DNA from: Bisporella sp. PMI_857
Taxonomy: Eukaryota; Ascomycota; Leotiomycetes; Helotiales; Helotiaceae
Length of the DNA: 64,000 nucleotides
Assembly (NCBI GenBank): GCA_021307315.1
Contig: JAJSPD010000121.1
Location: 1-64,000 of the forward strand
Direction of reading: 5' to 3'
In this document: piece after piece, positions 11,921 to 24,800 of the stretch
Layout of the letters: the number at the start of each line of letters is the position of its first letter
Position numbering within the stretch: the first letter of the stretch is position 1
Notes under the pieces: generated by a model
What the model was told of the DNA's origin: nothing
Seen by the model: only the letters and a program-made list of their open reading frames with translations
Databases searched by the model: none
Program-made: the position numbers and the translations under genes

Positions 11921-13763
11921 TTATACACCAATGTCGACATTAGTAACAACAGTTCTCAATTCAGTTTCGAGCTTCGTAACAGTGTACAAAACTTCCGCCT
12001 TCAAAGTACGATTCACAGGCTTGACAGTTGGTACAGTAAAGCTCTTCTTCAAATCTGTAATGTACTCTCCAGTGAACACTCCTATCTCGAAAGAATCAAC
12101 TCTTTTGCTGGTATCTCTTGCTTCAAGACAAGATTGAATTAAGCTTTCGAGAGGCAAATACACCAGACGATCACACCCAAGGTCCTGACAAACCTCCTGG
12201 GTCGTCTTGGAGAAGGCGATTAGGTTCTCTTTCTTGCTGAGATTGATCCCGTATATGTGGTTATACCTGGGAGCTGTCAGTTTGTGGCATAAGGAACTCG
12301 AGTTTATTTATTTGATGGGATCAAAATGCATACCTGATAGGAGGTGAGCAAGATGCAAAAAATACTTTCTTTGCGCCGGCATTCCGTGCTATTTTTACGA
12401 TCTCTTTTGAAGTAGTCCCTCTTACTATGCTATCATCAATAAGCAAGACATTTCGGTTCTCAAATTCTTCTTTAACGGCCGTAATCTTACGCCATACATT
12501 GGTCCTCCGCTGGCTTTGTCCAGGTGTAATAAAAGTCCTGAAGATATAGCGATTCTTGACCAGCCCGTGTGAATATGTTTTGTTCAAGTACTGAGCCGCC
12601 GCAAGAGCACAAGTATTACTCGTTTCTGGGACGGCCATGACAACATCGATTTCGTCTAAGCTATCACCAAACTCGCTTTTTACGGCCTTAGCAATTCCAA
12701 CTCCCATTTTTTGCCGGCTCCGATGGACACTGATCCCATCCATCACACTTTCAGGGCGGGCGAAGTACACATACTCGAAGATGTCTGGAGTGTAGGATAA
12801 GGCTGGGCTGATTCTTTTGACTAACGGTTTGTGCACCGCTGTAATCGGAAAAATAACGGCTTCTCCTGATACATATTAGTAGCCATACCTACTACGCATA
12901 GGCGTGTGTGGAACTGGGCTAATACAACTTACCAGGTTGTACGTCACGAATATTCTTGAAATCCAACTTATTTAGTGCGATGCTTTCGCTGCTCAACATA
13001 TAATCGATGGATCCGTCTGCATTTTGTCTCTCTCCATATACGAGTGGTTTGATACCATGAGAATCACGAAAACCCAGCAGGCCCAGTCCGGAGATCATCA
13101 TGGCACAAGCAAAGGAGCCTTCACTCAGCTCATATATTTTGGCCAGTGCGTTGGAAATGACGTGCATGTCGATTGGGGAGCCCTGTACTACATTCTCCCG
13201 CTTCAGTTGTTCAATAAAAAGACACAGCAATAGTTCGGAGTCCGAGCCACCGACACGGGGAGCATTTGCACCCAGGTGATTTTGTAACTCCGCTGTATTG
13301 ATGATATTCCCATTCTATAGTGTCAGTCAGATTTGGAGTTTATTTTCTTGGGCTAACCGGGGGGGACCAACGTGGACTAGGTATGTTTCTAGTGGATATT
13401 GCCTTGCGAACGGTTGGGCTTCGGAGCAGTGTCGTAGGCCCGCGGTGGGGTATCTCACTGGGAACTTTAGGGATCCAAATTGAAGAGGTAGTGGAGCATG
13501 ATATCGTATCTAATGGAATGAATATACTTACAATGTCCTAAGCCCATAGGCCCTTTCAACTCGCTAACTTTGTCCCCCGTAGTCCCGAATACTTCAGCTA
13601 TTAGTCCATCGCCTTTGTGCGAGTACGAACGCCCGAATTTGTCTGAAGTGGCAATGCCAGCAGCGTCCTGACCCCGGTGTTGAAGCAGAATTCCGGCCTC
13701 TAATAACTCTGGGGCGGCTGCACTTTTTGTGTTACCTAGAAGGAGGCCTAATATTCCACACAT
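11921..13763 (-). CDS. Amidophosphoribosyltransferase (glutamine PRPP amidotransferase), divergent PurF/Ade4 type
   Basis: Five exons (13763-13532, 13457-13372, 13314-12933, 12865-12334, 12266-11921) join to 525 aa. Family reaction: PRPP plus glutamine to phosphoribosylamine, the first step of purine synthesis. MCGILG supplies the N-terminal Cys nucleophile after Met removal. RYPTAG, HNGN and GGSDSE of the glutaminase half are present. The PRPP loop is VLLIDDSIVRGTTSKE, followed by GAKKVFFASCSPPIRY. Intron 2 (13315-13371) has an unusual GTTGGT donor but restores HNGNIINT exactly. Differences from the conserved core as I know it include RYPTAGLRHCSEAQPF, where family members usually have small residues after the Gly. 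In the flexible catalytic loop it has NVWRKIT where VRRKLN is usual. The C-terminal ~100 residues are poorly conserved. It is transcribed away from NRPS1 across a shared 1.26 kb upstream region. It could be the housekeeping copy, a resistance paralogue or a biosynthetic enzyme; position and divergence favour a paralogue, unproven. Confidence 0.9.
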
Positions 13764-14323
13764 GGTGGCTACAAAAGAAGTATCTCAGTCTCTTAGTTTG
13801 CCTTAAGTCGTAACTTCTCAATTTTCTTCCCTCTAAATATATGGGATTACATTCAACTTCATAAGAATCAGAGAAGGGCTGAGAAAGCTATAATCTAGAA
13901 ATTGACAACCAGAACTATATTGCAAACCAAGCACCAGTCTGATTGTCCAATCGCGTTCACCCGCTCACACCCAAACAAATTGTGAGCTGGGACCACTCAC
14001 CTGCATTCTTACGGACATCAGCATCATGTAATGACGGCTGCAGGCGTGGCACCATTGATGCGTGATACAACACTAACTATAATGGGGGCGTTCGAAAAAA
14101 GAGCTGGAATCAAAGGCTGTGCCGTAGGGTAAATATTTCTCGGATGTCGCGATTTAACATACTTGTAAGCTTGTCGAATTCGGACTATATTCTCATTCCT
14201 TCGGCCTCGATGATGGCGCTCTGGTGGTGCCACTCGCTTCGGTTGTCTCACGCCCCGAAAATTTATAGTACTTGTAGTTATTGTCTTGTAATTGTATCCC
14301 ACAGAGTAAGTGGGCCCTACCAC

Positions 14324-14420
14324 AGTGCCTGTCCCTGTGCTTGTCCCTGTCCCTGTCGCTGGTCCCTGTCGCCATGTCACCGCCCCTGTCGCAGCCCCTG
14401 TCGCAGCCCTTGTTGCTGTT
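14324..14420. repeat. CCTGT(C)-rich simple-sequence tract
   Basis: Imperfect repeats of CCCTGT and CCCTGTCGC with interspersed variants. They create artificial open frames on both strands that read as Pro/Val/Cys or Thr/Gly strings. Likely replication-slippage DNA within the promoter region. Confidence 0.7.
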
Positions 14421-14867
14421 GTGTTCCGGATCCAAGTCCCAAACAAATGTAATCATGGGAATGGGAGACTGCACAGGAAGATTGAAAGAGTAAACATAAT
14501 ACAACTAGTATAAGAGCTAGTATAGTATTAAATTTTGGATGCTATGCTGATATTAGTAATATGCAGAATAAGAGAATAGAACTGGATACTACATATTTAA
14601 TTATAGTACATATACGAACTTAGAATATTATTATCGGCGGTTATAATACGAGGATTTAAAAGCTGATATATCATAAAAATACTAATTTGTAGCCCAAAAA
14701 CTAGGGCTATTGTAATACTACCATAGCCCTGCATTTGCAAGAACAAGTGGGTAAGGGTAGCCTAGTGGGAGGCTGGAGTCATGTAAGAATGTGTCACAGT
14801 ATCTCGTCCGAACACATGGCTTCCCAACACACCGGCACAATCTATAGATGCTTATAGTGACTGCACC

Positions 14868-14894
14868 ATGGCGGGTCTAAGCCGATTTTGCTAG
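14868..14894 (+). promoter_or_regulatory. Possible upstream ORF before NRPS1
   Basis: ATG at 14868 in a strong context (CACCATGG, the same octamer as the NRPS1 start) opens eight codons reading MAGLSRFC and then TAG. It ends about 130 nt before the NRPS1 ATG. If the transcript starts upstream of it, it could reduce translation of NRPS1. The transcription start is unknown. Confidence 0.35.
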
Positions 14895-15024
14895 AAACTT
14901 TTCTTGATACTTCTCCAGAGTCAAAAAAACATCTTAGAAGACAAAAGTTTTGGACCTCTTTTTGTACTGTGCATTACATTTCCAAAGCCTCAACAGAAAG
15001 TTGTAGTTACCTCAAACCACCACC

Positions 15025-15870
15025 ATGGCCTACGAAGAGCAGATTGGCGATATCCAGGTTTATTCCTCCCCTATGAAATCACTGACAGACAAAGATCCAA
15101 TCATCCGCATAGCCATTAACTCTACAGAGACATTTGATTCCTCTACTCCGAGTGATAGCTCCTCACCACGATTGACAGAGGCAGTCGCTAAACTCAAACT
15201 TCCACCTTTTTCATCCAACTCTATTCATGTATTTTGTGGTAGCCACAATGTTGCGGTTCCCGATGTGTGTTTAGCTGCATGGCTGATGGTACTCGCTCAA
15301 GATGGCCATACCGCTTCACCCCGTGCAGAATACATCATATCCGTCGACGAAATCTCTACCAATATTGTTGATAAAAGCAACACTAATGGGGTTCTTATAC
15401 CTCAAGTTTGCCAGGCGCAGCTTTCGAGGGGCGATTCTGCCCTATCACTAGTTCAAAAAGTAAATGCTGATAGAAATGATTTAGGTGGCGAGTCACTATC
15501 CCACGATAACTCTTTGGCTTCCAGCCAGGTTATCTTCAGTTTATTGACCTTCAAGCGGATATCAACTTCAGCAGTGGCTAACGCCCGCTCTCTCGAGAAT
15601 CGAGAACTTGATTCGAAGGCAAGCTCAGACTCATACCAGAATTGTACTTAGCTAAGAATTTGGAGTACGATGTTTGCATCGACTTCACAGAAATAGACAA
15701 TGAGATCGAAGGAACCATGCATTATCGGGCCTCAGCAGTTCTTGATTCACTCGCTGAGAACCTCGCCCAGAACTTTGTAAAAACTCTGGGAAATATCGTA
15801 AATCACCATGCGGCTGTTATCGAGGACTACCCCAAAATTACACTTGGACTTCCAGCATCATCACCCTCTG
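15025..15870 (+). other. NRPS1 C0: N-terminal partial condensation domain
   Basis: Begins midway through a C-domain fold: a counterpart of the AAW-type helix (VCLAAWLMVLAQDG) and the closing strands (YDVCIDFTE) are present, but the N-terminal half with the HHxxxDG catalytic motif is absent. The reading frame changes between about 15540 and 15625; a stop at 15609-15611 blocks the downstream frame from extending further up. Probably non-catalytic. Confidence 0.65.
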
Positions 15871-18800
15871 AGATGAGCGATGAAACCGCTTTCGAAGAAA
15901 TTCTCACCGAAGTGGCTCTGCAATGTGGCGTGGAAGAGAACTTAATTGAAGATATTTACCCGTCTACTTCACTTCAAGAGGGTCTCATAGCTCTTACAAT
16001 CAAGCAGCCGGGTTCATATGTCGCCCAACTCGCTTTTCATCTCCCTTCAACACTGGATTTAGGTAGATTCCGCGCCGCCTGGGAATCGGTGGTTCAAACC
16101 CGTGACGTATTACGTACTAGACTTGTGAATCTAAATTCTCAGGGGACACTGCAAGTAGTTCTAGACGAGCAGCTGACCTGGGATTCTGCAGAAAGGTTCG
16201 AGTCTTACCTCAAGATGTCCAAGATAGAGCCAATGGGCTTTGGCACACCGCTTTGCCGATACGCAATTGTTGATTCCTACTTCATTCTTACAATTCATCA
16301 TGCAATCTATGATGGATGGTCATTTCAGTTACTGTTCGAAGATGTTGTAAGAGCGTACACAAGGGAGCCCACTCTCAGCCGCGTGACATTCCAATCTTTT
16401 TTGCAGCACCTGCAAGATATGGATCAGGAGCAGACAATGACATACTGGAAGACACAACTCGCTGGGGTTAGTGGTATCCACTTCCCGAATGGGTCTACAT
16501 CATCACAGATTCCACTTCCACAGAGTATCTTGATTCGAGAGGTACCATTGATCACTACGTCGCGGACCTCCATGACAAAGGCGTCAATTATCAGGGCGGC
16601 CTGGGCCTTACTCATTTCGAACTATACTAATAATGACGATGTTGTCTTCGGTGAGACGTTCTCTGGACGAAGCGTTCCAGTTCCTGGGATCGAGGGCATG
16701 ATTGGAAACACCATTGCCACTCTGCCTGTACGAGTCCATGTGAATAAAAACAACTCCATTACGGAGTTTTTACAGCAGGTTCATGATCAAATATCTACGA
16801 TGATTCAGTACGAACAGATTGGGTTGCAGGAGCTCAAGAAAATTAACTCCGATACTCGTACCGCTTGTGAATTTCAACATATCATTATAATCCAACCAGA
16901 GGATAGCTGGGGTCGCGAATTCACCAAGCTAGGGATTCAACCTGTCAGCATGGAAATTGAAAATTTTTATTCTTACGCTTTGACAATGGAATTCACAATT
17001 CTCGAAGACGGAATTCGACTTAAAGCTGCTTTCGATAACAAAATTGTTGATGATCTGCAGATGAATCGTATCCTTAATCAGTTTGAAAATGTTCTTGGTT
17101 ACTTGCAAGATGGAGTCGGCAGTGCCACGGTCGATTCTGCTTTCAGAATCACAGTTCAAGACAGGATGGAAATTGACGACTGGCACAAACCATTGCCAAA
17201 ACCTGTCAAGGAATGTGTTCATAAAGCATTTATGAAGCAGGCGAGGGAGAATCCATCAGCCCTAGCTTTGAGTTCCTGGGATGGCGAACTGACTTACAAG
17301 GAGCTAGATGACCTTTCAAATAAACTGGCATCCAAACTCATTACTCGCGGTGTCAAAGCAGAGGTGGTCGTACCACTTTGTTTTGACAAGTCTATCTGGG
17401 TCATTGTTTCTCAACTAGCCGTCTTAAAAGCTGGAGGCGCATGCTTGACCTTGGACACGAGCCACCCTTTAAGTCGTATGATGGATACGATCAACGAAGT
17501 GCGGCCGTGTATTATCCTCGCTTCATCGACTTATCACGAGAGGTTTAAGGGTAATGGGGCCGATGTCATGATCGTGGATGAGACTGTCATCCAGTCCCTC
17601 CCGGCAGTAAACTTGGAGATACTATCTGAAGTTCGCGTTACCCAGAATAACATGGCATTCGTCGTTTTTACCTCCGGGTCGACAGGGAAGCCAAAGGGCA
17701 TTATGCTAGAACATGAAACTGTCTGCACTAGTTCCTATAACCACGCTGCACTCTTTGATGTTGGGCTAGGATCACGATGCTTACAGTTCTCTGCCTTTGC
17801 ATTTGATGTTTATATATCAGACATCTTTACTGCTCTGATGTATGGTGGGTGCGTTTGTATCCCATCGGAAGCCGAACGACGGAATGATCTAGCATCTGCA
17901 ATTCGTCGGCTTAATGCGTCTCAGGCATACTTAACACCAACTGTTGCAACTCTATTCTCGCCAGATGATGTTCCATCTCTAAGGAAGGTAGCTCTTGGTG
18001 GTGAGCCCTTTACTAGAGAGAATGCAACTACTTGGGGTGACAAACTATCTTTACTTGTCAATGTGTTCGGGCCATCGGAGACCTCTAACTGGGTATCTTA
18101 TAATATTGTTAACTCAAACACTTTGAAGCCTGCGAATATTGGTCCCGGCGTCCATGTCAATGCTTGGCTTGTTGATCCAGACAATAGTAGCCAGCTTGCA
18201 CCGATCGGCTGTGTAGGTGAACTTTTTGTCGAAGGCCCAATCCTTGCACGTGGATACATCAACAATCCTATTAAAACCGGGGAAGCCTTCGTTACAAATC
18301 CTCCGTGGATAGAGGATTCCAATATATCCCAACGGCGAATGTATCGGACAGGCGACCTTGTTAGTTACAATTCAGATGGTACTTTGAACTATGTCGGCCG
18401 CAAAGACTTTCAAATCAAGATTCGAGGACAACGCCTGGAACTTGGGGAAGTTGAGCACCATTTGACAGAAGCAGAAGATGTGAAATACAGTCTGGCCACT
18501 CTACCAAAGTCTGGGCCATGCGAAAGTCGCCTCGTAGGAATACTTGTTCTTCACGAATTTTCCGACGCTAGCAAAGATTGTACTCCATTGAAGATAATTT
18601 CTCATGTTTATAAGCAGCGTGCGGCGAAAAAGATATCTACCATTTGCGATCATATAGCCAGTAAACTACCTGCCTGGATGGTGCCTACTATATGGTTTGT
18701 CGTTGAGGACTTCCCAGTATCGGCCTCTGGAAAGCTAGACAGAGGAACAGTGAGAAACTGGATCAGAGATATGAGCGCTGAGACATTCGAAACAGCTTCT

Positions 18801-21800
18801 AAGCTCTTCGTTGATAAATATATTACAGCACCAACGACCGAAGCGGAAAAACAGCTTCAGAAGCTGTGGAGAGATGTGCTTGAAAACGTTGCGCTAGAAA
18901 ATATCGGGGTCGACAGTTCTTTCTTGCGACTGGGAGGCGATTCTATCAGTGCTATGAAACTTGTAGCCCAAGCTCGAAAATACCAGTGGACCCTCAGTGT
19001 CGGTGATGTCTTCCGTCACTCGACTCTAGGTGCCATGGCGTCATTTATAGCAACCGGGCCATCAGGTTCGGTGAAGGCTAAGGATAGAAGCGTGCCATTT
19101 TCTCTAGTGCAGCATACTTCTAGTCTCGAATCATTACGCCATGAGGCTGCTGCTCAGTGCGAGGTCCAGCTTGATCAAATCGAGAATATGTATCCTTCAA
19201 CTGCGCTTCAGGAGGGACTCATTGCTCTCTCTACCAAACAAACTGGAGCCTATGTGGGACAGCATATATTTGCCTTGCCAGCACATCTGGATATCAATGG
19301 ATTCATATCTGCATGGAATCGAATTGATTTGATGTATCCAATCCTTCGGACCCGGCTTGTTACCACAAAATCTTCTGGCACTCTTCAGGTGGCGATCAAC
19401 GAGCCAATCAAATGGCATAGACCAGAACCGCAAATTCAAACGATTAGTTCCTATCTTGACAAAGACAAAGCAGTTCCTATGACTTTTGGATCACGCCTCA
19501 CTCGTTTCGCAATTGTTGAGAACCATTTTATAATGACAGCTCATCATGCTGTATATGACGGATGGTCTTTGCCAGCTCTTTTTGAGGATGTTATAAGTTT
19601 GTATCAAGGGAAGGAGCCAAGGGTTCGAGAGCCTTTTGAAACATTTATCAAGTATCTTGGAGGCTTAGACAAGACATCCTCTAATGCTTACTGGGATTCA
19701 CAACTTTCGGGCGTGGGAGTTACTCCATTTCCAAAGCTCCCTTCTCCGAACTACCAGTGCCGTGGCAATAAGTCGCTTTCTCGCGAGATACCTATTGTGA
19801 GAAGTGTTTCAGGTATCACAGCATCTACACTTATTCGAGCAGCATGGGCATTGCTTGTTGCGCGCTATACCAGCGAGACGGAAGCAGTATTCGGTGCGAC
19901 CATCTCGGGCCGAAGCGCGCCGGTACCTGGTATTGATAGTATGATTGGACCGACCATTGCAACAGTTCCACTCAGGATTAAGGTAGACCCAAGTTTATCG
20001 CTATCAGAATTTCTAGTCCGAGTTCAACAGCAGTCTATTGATATGATTCCGTTTGAACAGGCAGGTCTACAAGAGATTGGCCACCTAAGTCCGGAAGCAC
20101 GAGCTGCTTGCCAATTCAATAACCGTCTCATTATCCAACCTCAGGCAGAAGGTGAAAATGAGTTACAGGCCTTAGGACTGGAGAGAATTGACCAAAACGA
20201 CATTGAAAGTTTTGATACACACGCCTTGACCTTGAATTGTATCTTACTTGAGAACAGAGTTCGAGCCGAAGCTATTTTTGATAATAGTGTGATAGATACT
20301 CAACAAATAGCTCGAATTTTGAATCAGCTCGAAGACATTATTGGCAAAATACAAGTTGAGAGCAGCGATACTATTGGTAGCATAGTAAAAATTACGGCTC
20401 AAGATGTGGAGCAGATAAGCAACTGGAACACAAGTCTACCAGAAACCGTTGATGCGTGTCTTCATGATCTAATAGATCAGAAAGTACTAGAACAGCCAGA
20501 TGCAGAAGCAGTGTGTTCATGGGATGGAGCGTTTAGCTATAGCGAAGTCCAGAGTCTTTCAACAAAGTTGGCTCACCATCTCTCCAGTCATGGGGTTTCT
20601 CCGGAATCATTTGTTCCTTTCTGTTTCGAAAAGACGAAATGGACAGTTGTAACCATCTTGGCTATAATGAAAAGCGGAGGAGTTTGTGTTCCATTAGATC
20701 CTAGTCATCCACAGCAACGGCACGAGGACATCATCAGCCAAGTGAATGCCAAACTGGTCATCATATCGCGTAAGCTGGTCAAGCAATGTCCCTGGCTTGC
20801 TCCTAGAGCAGTTATTGTGGACGATTCAGTCTCCCGGCTCCCAATTCCCAACCGGAAATTGCCTACTGTCAAACCTGAGAATGCTGTTTATGTAATTTTT
20901 ACGTCGGGAAGTACAGGGACTCCCAAGGGCGTAGTTTGGGAGCACAGGGGCTTAGCATCTAGTTGCAAAGCGCATGCGGTAGGACTCAACTTTGTCGGTC
21001 GGTCACGATTTCTCCAATTTGCGGCACACGTGTTCGATGTCAGTGTATCTGAGATGATTACTGTGTTACTTCAAGGCGGTTGTATCTGTATACCTTCGGA
21101 AGAAGAGCGCTTAGGAGATATTGCATCTTTTATACGGAAAATGAGAGTGGACTGGGCATTCCTCACGCCGACTCTTGCACGGCTTATTAAACCACAAGAT
21201 GTGCCAGACCTCAAGACACTTGTTCTCGGAGGTGAGTCGATAGGTCAGGACAATGTTGTTCGCTGGGGCCGAAATCTGCAGTTGGTAATCACATACGGCC
21301 CAGCTGAATCCTGTATCTACTGTTCATCGAATGAGGTAACTGAAACTGGAAGAGCGGAAACTATCGGCCGAGCATTTGGATCCAATCTTTGGATATCAGA
21401 TAGCGAAGACCCTTCCAAACTTGCCCCTATAGGAACCGTTGGAGAAATTCTTGTTGAGGGTCCAATCTTGGCACGAGGTTACTTGAACGACAACGAAAAA
21501 ACAAATGCTTCTTTTGTAGTCGATCTCCCATGGTCTCGAACAAATAATATCGACCTAAAGCGGCGGTTTTATCGGACGGGAGACTTAGGGAGATACGATA
21601 GAAATGGTGTTATCGACTTCGTTGGACGGAAAGACGGACAAGTTAAAGTGCGAGGTCAACGTCTCGAAATGAACGAAGTTGAACATAAGTTGTCCCGGAT
21701 CGATGAAGTCAAGCATGTAGTCGTGGCTTTCCCCAACGCTGGACCATATCAAAAGAAGCTTGTTGCTACTGTGGAATTGCGCCATGAAATGGCAATTGCA

Positions 21801-24800
21801 AACGACTCTGTTCTAACGCTTTTCCCAGCCTCCAGGAAGGACAAAACTGTGTCAATGATTTCTAAAGTGCGAAAGGATGTATGGCAAATGCTACCTGAGT
21901 ACATGATACCAACTATATGGATCCCTCTCCTCAACATTCCCAAAAATACGTCGGGAAAGGTAAACAGGTTCTCCGTAAAGGAATGGATATCCAATTTGAA
22001 TGACGAAACATCGGCGCTTATATCTGAGTTGTCGATAGAGAAGGATTTTACGCAACCAAGAACGCCAATGGAAAAGGAATTACAACAGATCTGGGGAGAT
22101 ATTCTTAACCTCCCCTTAAATCGAATTGGAATTGATATGCCTTTCCTTAGGCTTGGGGGTGATTCCATTAGTGCCATGCAGGTCATGGCAAAGTGTCATG
22201 CCAACAATATCGCCATCACAACTCAGCATATCCTTCGACATCAGACAATTGAGAAACTAGCTCTAGATGCAAAGCTCATTAAGCTTGATCCTCTACCCAC
22301 TGCCACAAAGGAGGACGGAGCACCATTTAAACTCTCCCCTATTCAACAGCTTCATGTTGATCGTGCACCTGATGAAGACAAGTTTTCCCAGAGCTTTTTG
22401 CTCAAGATAAACCAGGAAGTGTCCTCGCAGTCTCTCTATAATGCGATGGAAGTACTCGTCGAGAGACATTCGATGCTTCGAGCTCGATTCACCCAATCTA
22501 TAGAAGGGAGCTGGGCTCAGCAAATCATCCCGTACACTCGCGGCCTCTTCTCGTATAGTACTTCTGAGATTCAGGATACAAGTGTGGTGGAGCTAGAACA
22601 GTCGATTGCTGCAACCCAAGAACGTTTGAATATCTGCAACGGTTTGGTATTCGCCACACATCTCTTCACTACTCATCCAGGCGACCTTATTCTCCTACTC
22701 ACCGCCCATCATCTCGTTATCGATTTGGTTTCTTGGAGGGTTCTTCTGTCAGAACTTGAAGAGCTCATTCGTCATGGACATATCTCGACAGCAGCGCCGC
22801 TTTCTTTCCAAGCTTGGAGCCGTATGGAAGCCAACTACACCTCCGAATCTCTTATACCTGTTTTGCCATTTGATGTTCCTCAAGCTGATTACGATTATTG
22901 GGGCATGGCCAGCAATCCTAACCGAACTTGCGATACAACTACTTCAACCTTTTCAATTCCTGAAGAAATAACCCTGAAGCTTTCAGAGTGTAATAAGGTA
23001 TTGAATACGGAATTGCTGGAGCTCTTGATATCTGCGGTTACCTACTCCTTTGCACAAACATTCCCAGATCGGACGATTCCTCCGGTTTTTACTGAAGGGC
23101 ATGGCCGAGAGCCTTGGGATTCAGCAATAGATCTCTCACGAACGGTTGGCTGGTTTACAACAATGTACCCAGTATTTGTCCCTACTCAAACCAGCCTAAT
23201 CGATACCATTCGTCAAGTAAAGGATGTACGAAGAAGCATCCCTTATAATGGAAGACCGTACTTTGCATCACGCGTTCATAGCGCTCAAGGCAAAGAAAAT
23301 TTCAGCCATCATTTTCCTTTCGAGATTTTACTTAACTATTCTGGGGCTTATCAGCAACTGGAGCGTGAGGGTGCACTTTTCAGCTTCCTGGAATCGGATG
23401 CCCTATCCCTCGACTCATCTCAAATGAGGCGGTTTGAGTTATTCGACATTGAAGTCAGCTTGCATAAAGGAGTGCTTCAGTTCATGTTCTCTTACAGTAC
23501 CAAGATGAAACATCAAGAACGAATTGGTCAATGGGTCAGCAGCTGTTATGCAACCTTAACACAAATTGCAACTGAGTTATCCTCAGTGAACCTTGGTTTA
23601 GCGCTGAGTGACTTCCCGCTTATTTCAATGACGTACTCCGATATCGATAAGCTGACAAATATATTGCTGCCGGCAACCGGCGTTGGAGCAGAAGACATTG
23701 AAGACATCTATCCCTGTACCACGATGCAAGAGGGTATCTTGGTTGCCCAGATTAAGGAACCCGAAAAATATAATGTCCAGTCCATCTTCTGTATCTCACC
23801 AGGGCAAGGTCACCGATCTGGCATTGATGTCCCAAGATTTCAAAGCTCCTGGCAATCAGTCATCAGACGCCATGCGATTCTCCGAACAGTGTTCGTTGAG
23901 GGACTTTCTAGTGACGGATTGTTTCAACAGGTGGTGCTAAAAACATATAAAGCTGATGTATTCAACCTCGAATGCGACACTGAAAAAGATGCTATGCGAC
24001 TTCTGGCGGAGTATCCTTTATGTACTTACAGCGAGCTCCAGCCACCCTACCGCCTTGGAATCTGTAAGGTGCAATCTGGAGCTGTCTATTGTAGGCTGGA
24101 AATTAGCCACGTCCTTAATGACGCCATGTCTTCTCAGGCAATATACAGAGATCTTGCGCAGCTTTATAATGGATACGATTTGAGTGACACGGCACCATCG
24201 TACAAGGAATATGTTTCCTATTGCATCAGCAATCCAATAAGCGCTTCAGATGATTATTGGTCGAGTTATCTTCGTGGTGTCAAGCCATGCCATCTTCCTC
24301 TGTTAGAAGTGCACTTGAGCAACGAACGAAAAGTGCTTACAGTGAATGCCCAACTCTCGGTATTTGATACTTCGCTATTGCGCAAATTTTGTATTGATGC
24401 TGGGTTGACTCCTGCCAACGTCTTTCAAGCTGCGTGGGCTATGGTTCTGCGCACATATACCGGTGAAGATGACGTCTGCTTCGGCTATGTTTCCTCGGGA
24501 AGAGAACTCCCCATAGCAAATATACAGGACATAGTTGGTCCTTTGATTAACATGCTTGTATGTCGTTCTAATCTGCCCAAGGAGAAACCTATTCTTGAGG
24601 TCATTCAGCAGATGCAAGAGGATCATATTTCTAGTTTATCTCATCAACGGTCCTCGCTCGCAAAGATCCAAAATACACTACAAGTTTCCAAGGAAGGCTT
24701 GTTTAATTCCGCTATGTCGGTGCAGAAAGTTACACCGACCCCGATCACGAATCCGAATGAGGCTTCTATAGAACAGGTTGGGGGTTATGACCCTACCGAA

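Larger units (their letters stand above)
13764..15024. promoter_or_regulatory. Shared upstream region of the PurF-like gene and NRPS1
   Basis: A 1.26 kb region between two divergent starts, so it must hold both promoters. Seen in it: a CCTGT-rich simple repeat at about 14324-14420; the 12-mer TCGTCCGAACAC at 14804-14815 running into an E-box CACATG; and a short upstream frame at 14868-14894 ahead of the NRPS1 ATG. The NRPS1 start has a strong context (CACCATGG). No palindromic CACGTG was seen here. No convincing gene: the open frames over the simple repeat are low-complexity. Confidence 0.55.

Noticed and set aside
13315..13531. Frameshifts in the glutaminase part of the PurF-like gene
   Set aside because: Introns 13458-13531 and 13315-13371 restore the conserved order RYPTAG ... 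HNGN ... GGSDSE, so a broken gene is not needed.
14024..14504. Several overlapping open frames on both strands rich in Thr/Gly or Pro/Val
   Set aside because: They follow the CCTGT simple repeat and carry no motif. Low-complexity artefact.
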